Source: Clostridiales bacterium (lineage in GTDB: Bacteria; Bacillota; Clostridia; TANB77; CAG-508). Taken from it: 51,803 nt of DNA. The translations under genes were made by a program, and so were the position numbers. The DNA lies in NCBI GenBank assembly GCA_003525075.1, contig DQFO01000021.1, positions 160,692-212,494 on the forward strand, given 5' to 3'. The notes under the pieces are model-generated. The model saw nothing but the letters and a program-made list of their open reading frames with translations. It searched no databases and was not told where the DNA came from. Every line of letters begins with the position of its first letter. Positions within the stretch are counted from its first letter, which is position 1. Of this stretch, positions 42,337 through 50,426 are shown in pieces.

Positions 42337-42437
42337 CCACATAAATATAGATATATTTTTCAACATAATAATAAATCTAAATTTCTAACCTTTTCCCTAT
42401 GAGTTAAGGTGAGAAGTGGAAACTTCTTCTTGTAACA
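42337..42437 (-). promoter_or_regulatory. infC operon leader RNA (L20 leader type)
   Basis: About 120-170 bases of untranslated leader with a segment GAAGTTTCCACTTCTCACC and AACTCATAGGGAAAAGGTTAG, which resembles the L20-binding leaders of Firmicutes infC operons. With the attenuator next to it this fits control by L20. Family membership would need a covariance-model search. Confidence 0.65.
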
Positions 42438-42443
42438 ATAATT

Positions 42444-42473
42444 ATTATACAACCAGTATTAACCCTTTGTCAA
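42444..42473 (-). promoter_or_regulatory. Sigma-A promoter of the infC operon
   Basis: Minus strand: perfect -35 TTGACA (42468-42473), 18-base spacer, perfect -10 TATAAT (42444-42449). Confidence 0.85.
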
Positions 42474-42512
42474 GCATTTTCTGTAATTTTTTCATATTTT
42501 TTCTTATTTCAC

Positions 42513-42541
42513 TTGAATTTATTTTATATTTGTTATATTAT
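42513..42541 (+). promoter_or_regulatory. Sigma-A promoter of the DUF4912 gene
   Basis: -35 TTGAAT (42513-42518), 17-base spacer, -10 TATTAT (42536-42541), about 40 bases before the ATG. Confidence 0.6.
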
Positions 42542-42580
42542 AATGATAAATTATTGAGAATAAATACCTAGGAGGAAAAA

Positions 42581-43525
42581 ATGGCAAGAAAAACTAATGA
42601 TTTAGATAAATCTTCAAAAAATGAAATTGATTCAAAAAAAATTCACACAAAATTAGAAACAAAAAAAATACCAGCAAGTGTAAAAACTATAATAAAAACT
42701 GCTGAAAAAAATATAAAAAAATTGGAAAAAACTTCAAAAAAAGTTTCTGCACCATCTTCAAAAGCAGAAAAAAATAAGGTAAAAAATACACGAACAAAAA
42801 GTTCTACAAAAAGAACTGCAAAAACAAAACCTGTATCTATAATTGAACATTATGAATTACCATATAGATATAATGAAACTATTGTAAAAATTCTTTATCA
42901 AACACCTAATACATTATTTGTATATTGGGACATTTCAGATAAAGATAGAAAAAAATATCTTGAACAATATGGAGAAAACTTCTTTGAAGTTACACACCCT
43001 ATTTTAATAGTTCATAATGATACATATAATTATAGTTTTGAAATTCCAATAAACGATTTTGCTAATAGTTGGTATTTAAGAGTAAATGATAGTAAATGTA
43101 ATTATAGAGTTGAACTTGGAAGAAAACCAAATTATATTCCTCAACCACAAATAAAAGTTTCAAATGTTGATGAATCTCCAGCTGATGAAAAAATTGAAAC
43201 ACCAAAAACAATTTATACAAATTATATATATATATCAACATCAAATTTAATAGAATTACCTAATGATCACGTTTTATTTAAAACAAATGAAAATAATACT
43301 ATTAAATTTAGAAATGTTAAAACAAAACAAGAACAAAACATACCATTATATGACATAATTAAAAATTTACCAGTTGCAGAAGGTTCTGAAATACCATTAG
43401 TAAGTAAAGAAATTTTAGAAGGCTTATATTCTGCTATTTACAAAAATGAAGATACATCATTTTTTGAAAATATTAATAACCCTTCTTCTGGTAATCCATC
43501 TTCAAGCAGTATGCCACATAGTTAA
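42581..43525 (+). CDS. DUF4912-domain protein
   Basis: The 314 residues comprise a Lys/Ser/Thr-rich N-terminal segment (about 1-90), then a DUF4912 domain (about 95-190) with the marks TLFVYWDISDKDRKKY, IPINDFANSWYLRVND and YRVELGRK, followed by a less defined tail rich in polar residues. DUF4912 proteins are often found beside GH57 enzymes in Firmicutes and may bind carbohydrate or a partner enzyme; the function is unknown. AGGAGGAAAAA gives the start. GH57 follows after a structured 200-base gap. Confidence 0.85.
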   Translation: MARKTNDLDKSSKNEIDSKKIHTKLETKKIPASVKTIIKTAEKNIKKLEKTSKKVSAPSSKAEKNKVKNTRTKSSTKRTAKTKPVSIIEHYELPYRYNETIVKILYQTPNTLFVYWDISDKDRKKYLEQYGENFFEVTHPILIVHNDTYNYSFEIPINDFANSWYLRVNDSKCNYRVELGRKPNYIPQPQIKVSNVDESPADEKIETPKTIYTNYIYISTSNLIELPNDHVLFKTNENNTIKFRNVKTKQEQNIPLYDIIKNLPVAEGSEIPLVSKEILEGLYSAIYKNEDTSFFENINNPSSGNPSSSSMPHS

Positions 43526-43528
43526 AAT

Positions 43529-43683
43529 GTCGTAGGTCTTCCCTACGACTTATTTATATACTAGGAAGTTCTCTGAACTTCCTAGTATATAAAAGCTACA
43601 ATCGCTAGCCCTTTGAGATTTTCTCCTTTTAGTCGAAAACTCAAATCGGGCGAGAACAAAGAGCGACTACGTCGCTTTGTTCT
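43529..43683 (+). other. Array of four consecutive hairpins between DUF4912 and GH57 genes
   Basis: Stems are: H1 43529-43536/43542-43549 (8 bp); H2 43553-43571/43575-43593 (19 bp perfect, loop TCT); H3 about 43602-43653 (TCGC..TTTGAG.TTTTC with GAAAA.CTCAAA..GCGA); H4 43653-43683 (AGAACAAA and GCGAC arms, two-base bulge). None is followed by a clear T run. Together they fill nearly the whole gap of 201 bases and are richer in GC than their surroundings. May be an mRNA processing/stabilising element, a degenerate mobile element, or a cis-acting RNA. Confidence 0.6.
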
Positions 43684-43726
43684 TGAATAAATAATAAACA
43701 AAATCAAAATATTAAGGAGTAAAAAA

Positions 43727-45319
43727 ATGCAAAAAAAAGGATATGTAAGCTTCGTCTTACATGCACATCTTCCATTTATACATCATCCAGAAAGTGATGA
43801 TTATCTAGAAGAATCTTGGTTATATGAAGCAATTTCAGAAACATATATACCATTATTACATAATTTTCAGAAATTAGTTGACGAAGGAGTTAAATTTAGA
43901 ATCACAATGTCTATGACCCCTCCTCTACTTTCTATGCTTGATAATAAATTACTTCAAAAAAAATATATTCATTACCTAGAGCAATTAATTGAATTGTCTG
44001 AAAAAGAAATAAAAAGAACTGCCGGAAATGAAAGAGTTAATAGATTATCACATTATTATTATGATAGATACACATCTGATTTACATTTCTTCAAAGATGA
44101 ATGTAATTGTAATTTAATTGAAAAATTTAAATATTTCCAAGATATTGGAGTTTTAGAAATAATCACATGTGGTGCAACACATGGTTACTTTCCTATATTA
44201 TATGTTACTGAAGAAACTGTCAGAGCTCAAATTGCAGTTGGTGTTCAAACATATGAAAGATATTTTGGAAGAAAACCTCGTGGAATTTGGCTTCCTGAAT
44301 GTGGATATGTTCCAGAAGCAGACAAATATTTAAGAGAATTTGGAATTGAATATGCAATAGTAGAATCACACGGTATTTTATATGCTGATCCAACACCTGT
44401 TTATGGTACTTGTGCACCTATAACATCTCCAGGAGGATTAACTTGTTTTGGACGTGATATGACCTCTTCTCAACAAGTATGGAGTTCAATTGATGGATAT
44501 CCTGGGGATTTCAATTATAGAGAATTTTATAGAGATATTGGTTATGAAGCTGATTATGATTATATAAAACCATATATTGCTCATAATGGTGTTCGTGTTC
44601 ATACAGGAATTCGTTATTATAGAATTACAGGAAAAACTGAACAAAAAGATATTTATGATATTCAATGGGCTAAAGATTCTGCTGAAAGACAAGCAGGGCA
44701 TTTCTTAAATTCTCGTACAGAACAAATTGAAAATGCATCAAAATATATGAATGTTCCACCTATTATTTTATGTCCTTATGATGCAGAATTATATGGTCAT
44801 TGGTGGTATGAAGGTCCATATTGGTTATATATTTTATTTAAAAAGATTTATCATGATGAATGTAATTTTGAATTAATTACACCATCTGAATATATTGACA
44901 AATATCCAAACATACAAGTATGTACACCATGTCGTTCAAGTTGGGGTGCTAATGGATATAGTGGCGTATGGCTTAACCCTACAAATGATTATGCACATCG
45001 CCATCTTCATAAAGCTGGAAATAGAATGGTTGAACTTGCAACTTCATATCCTAATGCTACCGGAATTCAAAAAGCTGCATTAAATCAAGCTGCTAGAGAA
45101 TTATTACTTGCTCAAAGTAGTGATTGGCTATTTATTATAACAAATGGTACTATGGTTGATTATGCCAAAAAAAGGATTAATGATCATATTGGTCGTTTTA
45201 CAAAATTATACAATCAGATAAAAAATAATAAAATCGATAAAATATTTTTAAAAGATATTGAGAAAAAAGATTGTGTATTCCCTGATATTGATTATCATAT
45301 TTATACAAAATTAAATTAG
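43727..45319 (+). CDS. GH57 1,4-alpha-glucan branching enzyme (DUF1957 type)
   Basis: Introduces alpha-1,6 branches into glycogen-like glucan. The 530 residues contain the GH57 opening VLHAHLPFIHHPE (10-22), the nucleophile motif GIWLPECGY (E191), the acid/base motif PYDAELYGHWW (D352), and the C-terminal DUF1957-type segment with SSWGANGYSGVWLNPTNDYAHRHLH. Length and catalytic spacing match the archaeal/bacterial branching enzymes. No signal peptide. AAGGAGTAAAAAA gives the start. Works logically with the GT4 synthase and GH15 glucoamylase in this window. Confidence 0.93.
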   Translation: MQKKGYVSFVLHAHLPFIHHPESDDYLEESWLYEAISETYIPLLHNFQKLVDEGVKFRITMSMTPPLLSMLDNKLLQKKYIHYLEQLIELSEKEIKRTAGNERVNRLSHYYYDRYTSDLHFFKDECNCNLIEKFKYFQDIGVLEIITCGATHGYFPILYVTEETVRAQIAVGVQTYERYFGRKPRGIWLPECGYVPEADKYLREFGIEYAIVESHGILYADPTPVYGTCAPITSPGGLTCFGRDMTSSQQVWSSIDGYPGDFNYREFYRDIGYEADYDYIKPYIAHNGVRVHTGIRYYRITGKTEQKDIYDIQWAKDSAERQAGHFLNSRTEQIENASKYMNVPPIILCPYDAELYGHWWYEGPYWLYILFKKIYHDECNFELITPSEYIDKYPNIQVCTPCRSSWGANGYSGVWLNPTNDYAHRHLHKAGNRMVELATSYPNATGIQKAALNQAARELLLAQSSDWLFIITNGTMVDYAKKRINDHIGRFTKLYNQIKNNKIDKIFLKDIEKKDCVFPDIDYHIYTKLN

Positions 45320-45324
45320 TTCCT

Positions 45325-45350
45325 AAACATAGAGTTTATACTCTATGTTT
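45325..45350 (+). terminator. Terminator after the GH57 gene
   Basis: A 10-bp stem (45325-45334 with 45341-45350) with the last T residues running on into TTTTC. Confidence 0.85.
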
Positions 45351-45500
45351 TTTTCATTCTCTATCTTTCAATTTTATCAACTAACTATATAAAGTCCAAG
45401 TTTCATTTTTTTATTTTTTGAATATTATATCTTAGTTATTGTATAAACTTTATTTTTTCGTAAATAATATACAAAGAAAAAAATGAGAAAGGATTGTGTG

Positions 45501-46364
45501 ATGAGTTCATTATGTATAAAAACTAATAATGATGAGATTTTAAAATACCTCCAAAACGAATTCAAAGATTTTAATATGTTAAATGTATCATTTTCTTCTA
45601 ATGAATTCAAAAATTATAAAAATGTAATAATTCATTACAAAGGAACTGATTTTGAACTTTTTTACACAAAACTTGCAACAATTTTAAGTTATCTTGTAAT
45701 TGAATATTTTGAAAATTCTATCATAAAAACAATTTTAATTTCTAATTATTTTTACTTTGATAATTATGAAATCGAAAAAATTTTAAAATTATGTGAAGAA
45801 AATATTTGTGATGATTATGAATTTTCTTTTCAAAGTAGAGAAATGTTATTATTTGATGCTTTTTTTGATTATATATCTCAAAATAAAACTATTATTTTAA
45901 CTGGATTCATAAATTTTAGATTGACAGCATATAGAACTTTATTAAATGAGTTAGTAGATTTTTCTGTTGAAGAATATATAATTGAAAAAGAATATTTAGA
46001 ATTCATTTCATTATTAAAATTATATGTTAATTCCCAATTACCTGTAACTCCTATTATCCATTTAGTTTCTTTAAACTTAGGAATATTATTGCTTGATGAA
46101 AATCTAAACATTATTGAATTAGATAAAAGCAATATAAATACAAAATATTTATCAGACATAAGTTTTTCTGACAATGATTATGTATTAAATACTTTATTAA
46201 ACCTATTACCTAGAAAATTATATTTGCATCTTACTAATAATTCTCCTGAAAATTTTGAATTTATAAATACTATAAAATTGGTTTTTGAAAATAGAATTGA
46301 AATTTGTACAGATTGTGATATTTGCAATTTATATAGTAAAAGAATAACAACTTCTAAACAATAA
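45501..46364 (+). CDS. ytxC: Sporulation-associated protein YtxC
   Basis: A soluble protein of 287 residues matching the YtxC family, found mainly in spore formers; molecular function unknown. The central signature TGFINFRLTAYRTLLNELVD followed by FSVEEYIIEKEYLEFISLLK is characteristic. ATG at 45501 follows AAAGGA by seven bases; an in-frame ATG at 45483 lies ahead of that site. It converges with gpr, and its end forms a terminator hairpin. Confidence 0.85.
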   Translation: MSSLCIKTNNDEILKYLQNEFKDFNMLNVSFSSNEFKNYKNVIIHYKGTDFELFYTKLATILSYLVIEYFENSIIKTILISNYFYFDNYEIEKILKLCEENICDDYEFSFQSREMLLFDAFFDYISQNKTIILTGFINFRLTAYRTLLNELVDFSVEEYIIEKEYLEFISLLKLYVNSQLPVTPIIHLVSLNLGILLLDENLNIIELDKSNINTKYLSDISFSDNDYVLNTLLNLLPRKLYLHLTNNSPENFEFINTIKLVFENRIEICTDCDICNLYSKRITTSKQ

Positions 46365-46384
46365 TAGAAGCTGTTATTTTTTAC
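46345..46384 (+). terminator. Terminator at the end of ytxC
   Basis: ATAACAACTTCT near the stop codon pairs, with one mismatch, with AGAAGCTGTTAT, followed by TTTTT. It may serve gpr in the other direction as well. Confidence 0.6.
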
Positions 46385-46392
46385 ATAATAAC

Positions 46393-47325
46393 TTAAATTG
46401 CAAAATTTATTCCTCTAGCCACAATATCTTTCATGTTTTCAATTAAGTCATCAATTTCTTTTGGTGTTACTATCATATTATACTCTCCTACATTTAAAGC
46501 TTCTTTTACTTCTTCATATTTATCATCTTGTTGTAATTTATTAAGATATTCATTAGATTCTGCTTTTTCTTGAAGCCTATCTATAAAAATATCTATTCCA
46601 TCAGATACAAGTGTTGCTAATTCTACAACAGTAGGAATTCCTATTGAAATTATAGGAATTCCTAAAGTTTTTTCACTAATTTCTTGTCTAGTATTTCCTA
46701 CTCCAGCTCCTGGAACTATTCCTGTATCTGAAATTTGAATTGTACTACTAATTCTATCTATACTTCTTGAAGCAAGTGCATCAATTACTATTAATAGTTT
46801 AGGTTTAATATTTTCAACAATACCTTTTAATATTTCAACTGTTTCAATTCCTGTCGTTCCTAATACTCCTGGTGCAATTGCACTAACAGGTCTTGTTCCT
46901 TCTTCAACATATTGTGGCAAATATTTTATAAGATGTCTTGTTACATCTATTTCATTTATAACCTTTGGTCCAAGTGCATCTGGTGTTACATATATATTTC
47001 CAAGTCCAACTATTAATATATCTTCTTGCTTATTCACATGGATATTTAACATTTCCTTTAATTCATTAGATAATACATCTGAAATCTTTTTAATCTCATC
47101 ATCATCTGCAAGTTTTAAACCTTTTACATCTATTGTTATATAATTTCCAATTGGCTTTCCAATTGCTTCTTCTCCATTTTTATTTGTTATTTTTACTTTA
47201 GAAAGTTTTATTTTTTCATTTATTTCTTCTTCTGTACTTTCAACACCATCAATTTCATTGAGTTTATTTACTTTTTTATAAATATCTCTTCTTTCTAAGG
47301 CTAAGTCTGTTCTAAAATTATACAT
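46393..47325 (-). CDS. gpr: Germination protease GPR
   Basis: Degrades the small acid-soluble proteins of the spore core at germination; made as a zymogen in the forespore. The protein of about 310 residues has a short acidic N-terminal propeptide (MYNFRTDLALERRDIYK...), the GLGN-YVTPDALGPKV segment (about 107-120) and SAIAPGVLGTTGIET (about 148-162), all typical of peptidase family A25. ATG at 47325 is preceded by AAAGGATAGTT; the upstream TTG would include that site. A forespore-type promoter lies just upstream. Confidence 0.95.
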   Translation of the reverse strand: MYNFRTDLALERRDIYKKVNKLNEIDGVESTEEEINEKIKLSKVKITNKNGEEAIGKPIGNYITIDVKGLKLADDDEIKKISDVLSNELKEMLNIHVNKQEDILIVGLGNIYVTPDALGPKVINEIDVTRHLIKYLPQYVEEGTRPVSAIAPGVLGTTGIETVEILKGIVENIKPKLLIVIDALASRSIDRISSTIQISDTGIVPGAGVGNTRQEISEKTLGIPIISIGIPTVVELATLVSDGIDIFIDRLQEKAESNEYLNKLQQDDKYEEVKEALNVGEYNMIVTPKEIDDLIENMKDIVARGINFAI

Positions 47326-47362
47326 AACTATCCTTTCCAATGCTAAAAAAGCATTTTATCTT

Positions 47363-47392
47363 TAGTATTTCTATTTAAATATCATTTATTCA
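47363..47392 (-). promoter_or_regulatory. Forespore (sigma-G/sigma-F type) promoter of gpr
   Basis: Minus strand: TGAATA (47387-47392), 17 bases, AATACTA (47363-47369). This is one base off CATACTA and matches the known sigma-G pattern GHATR-N17/18-CATNHTA. gpr is a sigma-F/sigma-G gene in Bacillus. Confidence 0.6.
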
Positions 47393-48066
47393 TTAAAACA
47401 AGTATCTCTTCCATTTTCTCTTGATTTTGTACTATTTCATACATTTTCATATCATTTTTAAATTTTCTATTTTCTGTAATTGTAATAGCCCATAATACTA
47501 CACAAATTAGGAAATATGCAATATTTCTAAAATATAATATTGCTATACTACAAAGAAATGTTAATAAAAACATAGATATATTAGATATTTCATTAATATA
47601 TTGTTTTGATTTTTTATTTCCATATTTTATATGTAATATATATTTTAATATTCTTCCTCCGTCAAGTGGATATATTGGTAATAAATTAAATAATAATATT
47701 AAAATATTTGAATATACTGCATCTTGTTTATTTATAAGATTGCAATTTATGTATGAAAAAATTATAGCTAATACCAAACTTATCATTGGTCCGGATAATG
47801 CAACAATCATTTTCTTTATTTCTAATAAACTTCCGCTTCTTAATCTTTTTATTTATGTCATCAGGATTAAGTTTAAAAGAAATAGACAATCCATATGGCA
47901 ATATCTCTAAATTTTCTGGTTTTAATTTTAATATCAGTCCAGCAATAATATGACCAAATTCATGTAATGTACAAAATATCAACATTGTTAAATATACACT
48001 TATTTGATTTGTAAATAAAAACAAAATCAGAAAAACAATGATTTTCAAATCAATTCTTACTCTCAT
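47382..48066 (-). pseudogene. spoIVFB: SpoIVFB-like M50 intramembrane protease, frameshifted
   Basis: Two overlapping frames together make one site-2 protease. The upstream part (from 48066) has membrane segments and the zinc site HEFGH (residues 35-39). The downstream part (to 47382) has VALSGPMISLVLA and LLPIYPLDGGRI, the third-ligand motif. The frame changes near a run of five A on the minus strand (47846-47850); removing one base would join the halves through INKRLRSGSLLEIKKMIVALSGP-type sequence (split here between K and R). SpoIVFB cleaves pro-sigma-K in Bacillus. The lesion may be real, a sequencing/assembly error, or programmed. Confidence 0.75.
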
Positions 48067-48131
48067 AATATTCCTCCAGGAAAAATAACACTTTCATTTA
48101 AACATATTCAAGTAACTCAAAATTATGACAA

Positions 48132-49130
48132 TTAAAATTCAAGTATTAATTCTGGATCTATTAATCTATTTTGATATCTTATTTCAAAATGTAAATGTGG
48201 ACCTGTTGCATTTCCTGTTGCTCCTACTTCAGCTATTTCTTGACCTTGTTGTATTATATCACCTTCATTCACATATAATTTACTACAATGTGCATATATA
48301 AAAGTAGCATCACCATTTTGTATTTTTAAATGATTCCCATAATCACCTTTCGATGAATTTAATATAACAGTTCCATCTGTTGCAGAAACTATCTTAGTTC
48401 CTGTTGTTTCTGCCAAGTCAATTCCAGTATGATTTTTTGGCACTGTAACTGTTGTAGGATTTCTTAAACCATATCTTGAACTTATTGTTCCATTTATAGG
48501 TTTTATTATACTAATATTTTCTTTTACAAAATTTGCATCTTGTTCCATTTGACTTAACTCAATAACCTCATTATTTTCTTTTTCGATATTTTCATTTAAT
48601 TCTTCACTATTTTGTTTTTGAATTTCTTCTATTTCAGACGTTTCTCCTATTTGCAAATCAATATCTTCTATAGCTCCTCCTATATTTTCATCATTATTTT
48701 GAATATCATTTATTGAATTTTCTTCATTATTTTCTGTGTTATCTGTTGATTCTGTGCTATTTTGTTCATTGTTATTAGTTTGAATATTTTGAAAAAATTT
48801 TTCTATATTACATTTTAAATTAGAATATATTTGTGAAAAATTTATATCTGTATTTAATATTTCTTTTGTTTTTTGTTTCATATCATTTGAAAATAAAGAA
48901 TTTGTATTATTTATGCAATAAAATATTCCATATGCAATTAAACATATTACTATTTGTGTTAATACTTTTCTTTTTAATGTTCTTTTTTTATTTGTTCTTT
49001 CAGTTATATTCTTTTTATTTGATTGAATATTATCTTCATTTTTTATATTATTATAATCTCTATTTAATGTATTATAATATCTTTCTTCAGCTCTTTTTAT
49101 TCTTTCTTCAACAGATATATTTTTTTCCAT
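48132..49130 (-). CDS. M23-family (LytM) membrane-anchored peptidase, SpoIVFA/SpoIIQ-like
   Basis: The 332 residues start with a basic cytosolic part (1-50), one membrane helix (about 53-72), a long acidic Asn/Glu linker (about 105-205) and a C-terminal LytM domain (about 212-332). Zinc-ligand residues are kept: HTGIDLA (H and D) and GPHLHFEIR. Bacillus SpoIVFA has a degenerate LytM domain, so this copy may be an active endopeptidase. Its place 65 bases upstream of a SpoIVFB-like gene suggests the SpoIVFA role; SpoIIQ-like is the alternative. AAAGGAAAAGAGT gives the start. Confidence 0.8.
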   Translation of the reverse strand: MEKNISVEERIKRAEERYYNTLNRDYNNIKNEDNIQSNKKNITERTNKKRTLKRKVLTQIVICLIAYGIFYCINNTNSLFSNDMKQKTKEILNTDINFSQIYSNLKCNIEKFFQNIQTNNNEQNSTESTDNTENNEENSINDIQNNDENIGGAIEDIDLQIGETSEIEEIQKQNSEELNENIEKENNEVIELSQMEQDANFVKENISIIKPINGTISSRYGLRNPTTVTVPKNHTGIDLAETTGTKIVSATDGTVILNSSKGDYGNHLKIQNGDATFIYAHCSKLYVNEGDIIQQGQEIAEVGATGNATGPHLHFEIRYQNRLIDPELILEF

Positions 49131-49196
49131 ACTCTTTTCCTTTCACATAACAATATTTTTTATTAATGTTATGCTAGTCTAAATCTTTTTATGTTA

Positions 49197-49526
49197 TTAT
49201 ATGAAATTTATTGTTAAACTGATTATAAAAAGAATTGTTATTACAACACTATACTTTTTCAAAAATTTATCATTTATTTTTTTATCAAATATCTTTCTAT
49301 TCTTGCTAGATTCTACTCTTTTCACATAGTCGTTTACAAGCATCTCAGCTTCTTTAAATATTATGTCTTTAGATTTTCCTTGAACTTGACTTAATTGATT
49401 GGATTTATTTATAACATCTTTTGCTTTTATTTTTGAATTTTCCTTAAATATAACTATTGCTTCTTCAATCATATTTGATGGTAAATTTTTTAAAACAACC
49501 ATATTTTTCATTTTACTAGTTTCCAT
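49197..49526 (-). CDS. Small tail-anchored hypothetical protein
   Basis: About 109 residues. A soluble alpha/beta-like N-terminal part (MKNMVVLKNLPSNMIEEAIV, then a basic helix KAKDVINKSNQL) and a single C-terminal hydrophobic helix (YSVVITILFIISLTINFI) with almost no tail beyond it. No family is recognised. The ATG at 49526 follows AAAGGA; a TTG frame beginning at 49577 is ahead of that site. It lies upstream of the M23 gene on the same strand; a role in the spore or envelope is only a guess. Confidence 0.6.
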   Translation of the reverse strand: METSKMKNMVVLKNLPSNMIEEAIVIFKENSKIKAKDVINKSNQLSQVQGKSKDIIFKEAEMLVNDYVKRVESSKNRKIFDKKINDKFLKKYSVVITILFIISLTINFI

Positions 49527-49602
49527 ATTTATATTAATCCTTTCACTTGTAAGATTATATATTCTAATTTTTTCCAAGTAAAAGTATTTTATTCAATATT
49601 TT

Positions 49603-50187
49603 CTAATAATTATAATTAATATCTTTTTCTTCTGCTTGTACACATCTTCTATAATTAGGTTCGTTTTCTACACATGTTATAAGTGTTAAAATGTTTTCTT
49701 CTGTATTTTCTAAAACGTCTATGTCTGTGTCTTTTATTATTTTATTTTTGGTAATTTCATATATTCTATTTATTTCATTGTGTATATATATTATTTCATC
49801 TCCTTCTCTTAATTCTTTTAATCTTGAGAAATAGTTTACATCATACCCTCTGTTATGTCCTGCTAAGGCTACATTTCCTTCTTCAATTGGTGTTTCTATA
49901 AAATGTCCTACATATTTATTTAATGTTTCTTTATCTGTTCCATTGCTTATGTCTGCACTTAATTCTATTTTTGGAATTTTTATTTGCCATATATCATTTT
50001 CAACATTTGAATTTTCATATATATTATTTTCATTTTGCAAAGATTTTGTATTAAGTATTTCTACTCCTATTTCTGTATTTGATTTTATCTTTGTTTGAAC
50101 TTTATATATAAAAATTTGAATTATAAAAAAGAATATTATAGACACAACAAATAAAATTCGAGATATATTACATTCTTTAATTTTCAT
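49603..50187 (-). CDS. Sortase
   Basis: Transpeptidase that cuts a sorting signal and joins surface proteins to the wall. N-terminal membrane anchor (about 10-30); catalytic His in LAGHNRGY (H111), catalytic Cys in LITCVENE (C172) and Arg in YRRCVQAE (R180/R181). The 194-residue size and motifs suggest class D or a nearby group. No LPxTG-type substrate is seen in the window, so the partner is elsewhere. AGAGGTGAGAAA gives the start; the promoter shares a 17-bp motif with the pilus operon. Confidence 0.9.
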   Translation of the reverse strand: MKIKECNISRILFVVSIIFFFIIQIFIYKVQTKIKSNTEIGVEILNTKSLQNENNIYENSNVENDIWQIKIPKIELSADISNGTDKETLNKYVGHFIETPIEEGNVALAGHNRGYDVNYFSRLKELREGDEIIYIHNEINRIYEITKNKIIKDTDIDVLENTEENILTLITCVENEPNYRRCVQAEEKDINYNY

Positions 50188-50278
50188 TTTCTCACCTCTT
50201 ATTAGATATTTTTTATTGGGTTTTTTTCGAAAAAAATTTTTTTGAATTTTAAACTTTAAAGATTTTAATTACATAAAT

Positions 50279-50308
50279 ATGTTAACATCTCAATTAATAC
50301 TTTGTCAA
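50279..50308 (-). promoter_or_regulatory. Sigma-A promoter of the sortase gene
   Basis: Minus strand: perfect -35 TTGACA (50303-50308), 18-base spacer, weak -10 TAACAT (50279-50284). The weak -10 suits a promoter needing an activator. Confidence 0.5.
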
Positions 50309-50334
50309 GATTTTTCGATAGACGATTTTCGACA
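50304..50334 (-). promoter_or_regulatory. Tandem Spo0A-box-like sites upstream of the sortase promoter
   Basis: TGTCGAAAA (minus strand, 50326-50334) matches the Spo0A box exactly over TGTCGAA. It is followed by the 17-bp motif TATCGAAAAATCTTGAC (50304-50320), also present at the pilus promoter. The region is shared with the divergent HD-GYP gene. Confidence 0.55.
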
Positions 50335-50366
50335 TTATTTTATTATAACAATTCCTATTTTGTGTA

Positions 50367-50395
50367 TTGCAGAATTTTGTCTAAAATGATATTAT
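50367..50395 (+). promoter_or_regulatory. Possible promoter of the HD-GYP gene
   Basis: -35 TTGCAG (50367-50372), 17 bases, -10 TATTAT (50390-50395). The -35 is poor; the -10 and spacing are good. Confidence 0.4.
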
Positions 50396-50426
50396 TAAAT
50401 AAATGCTATATGAAAGGATTTAAAAA

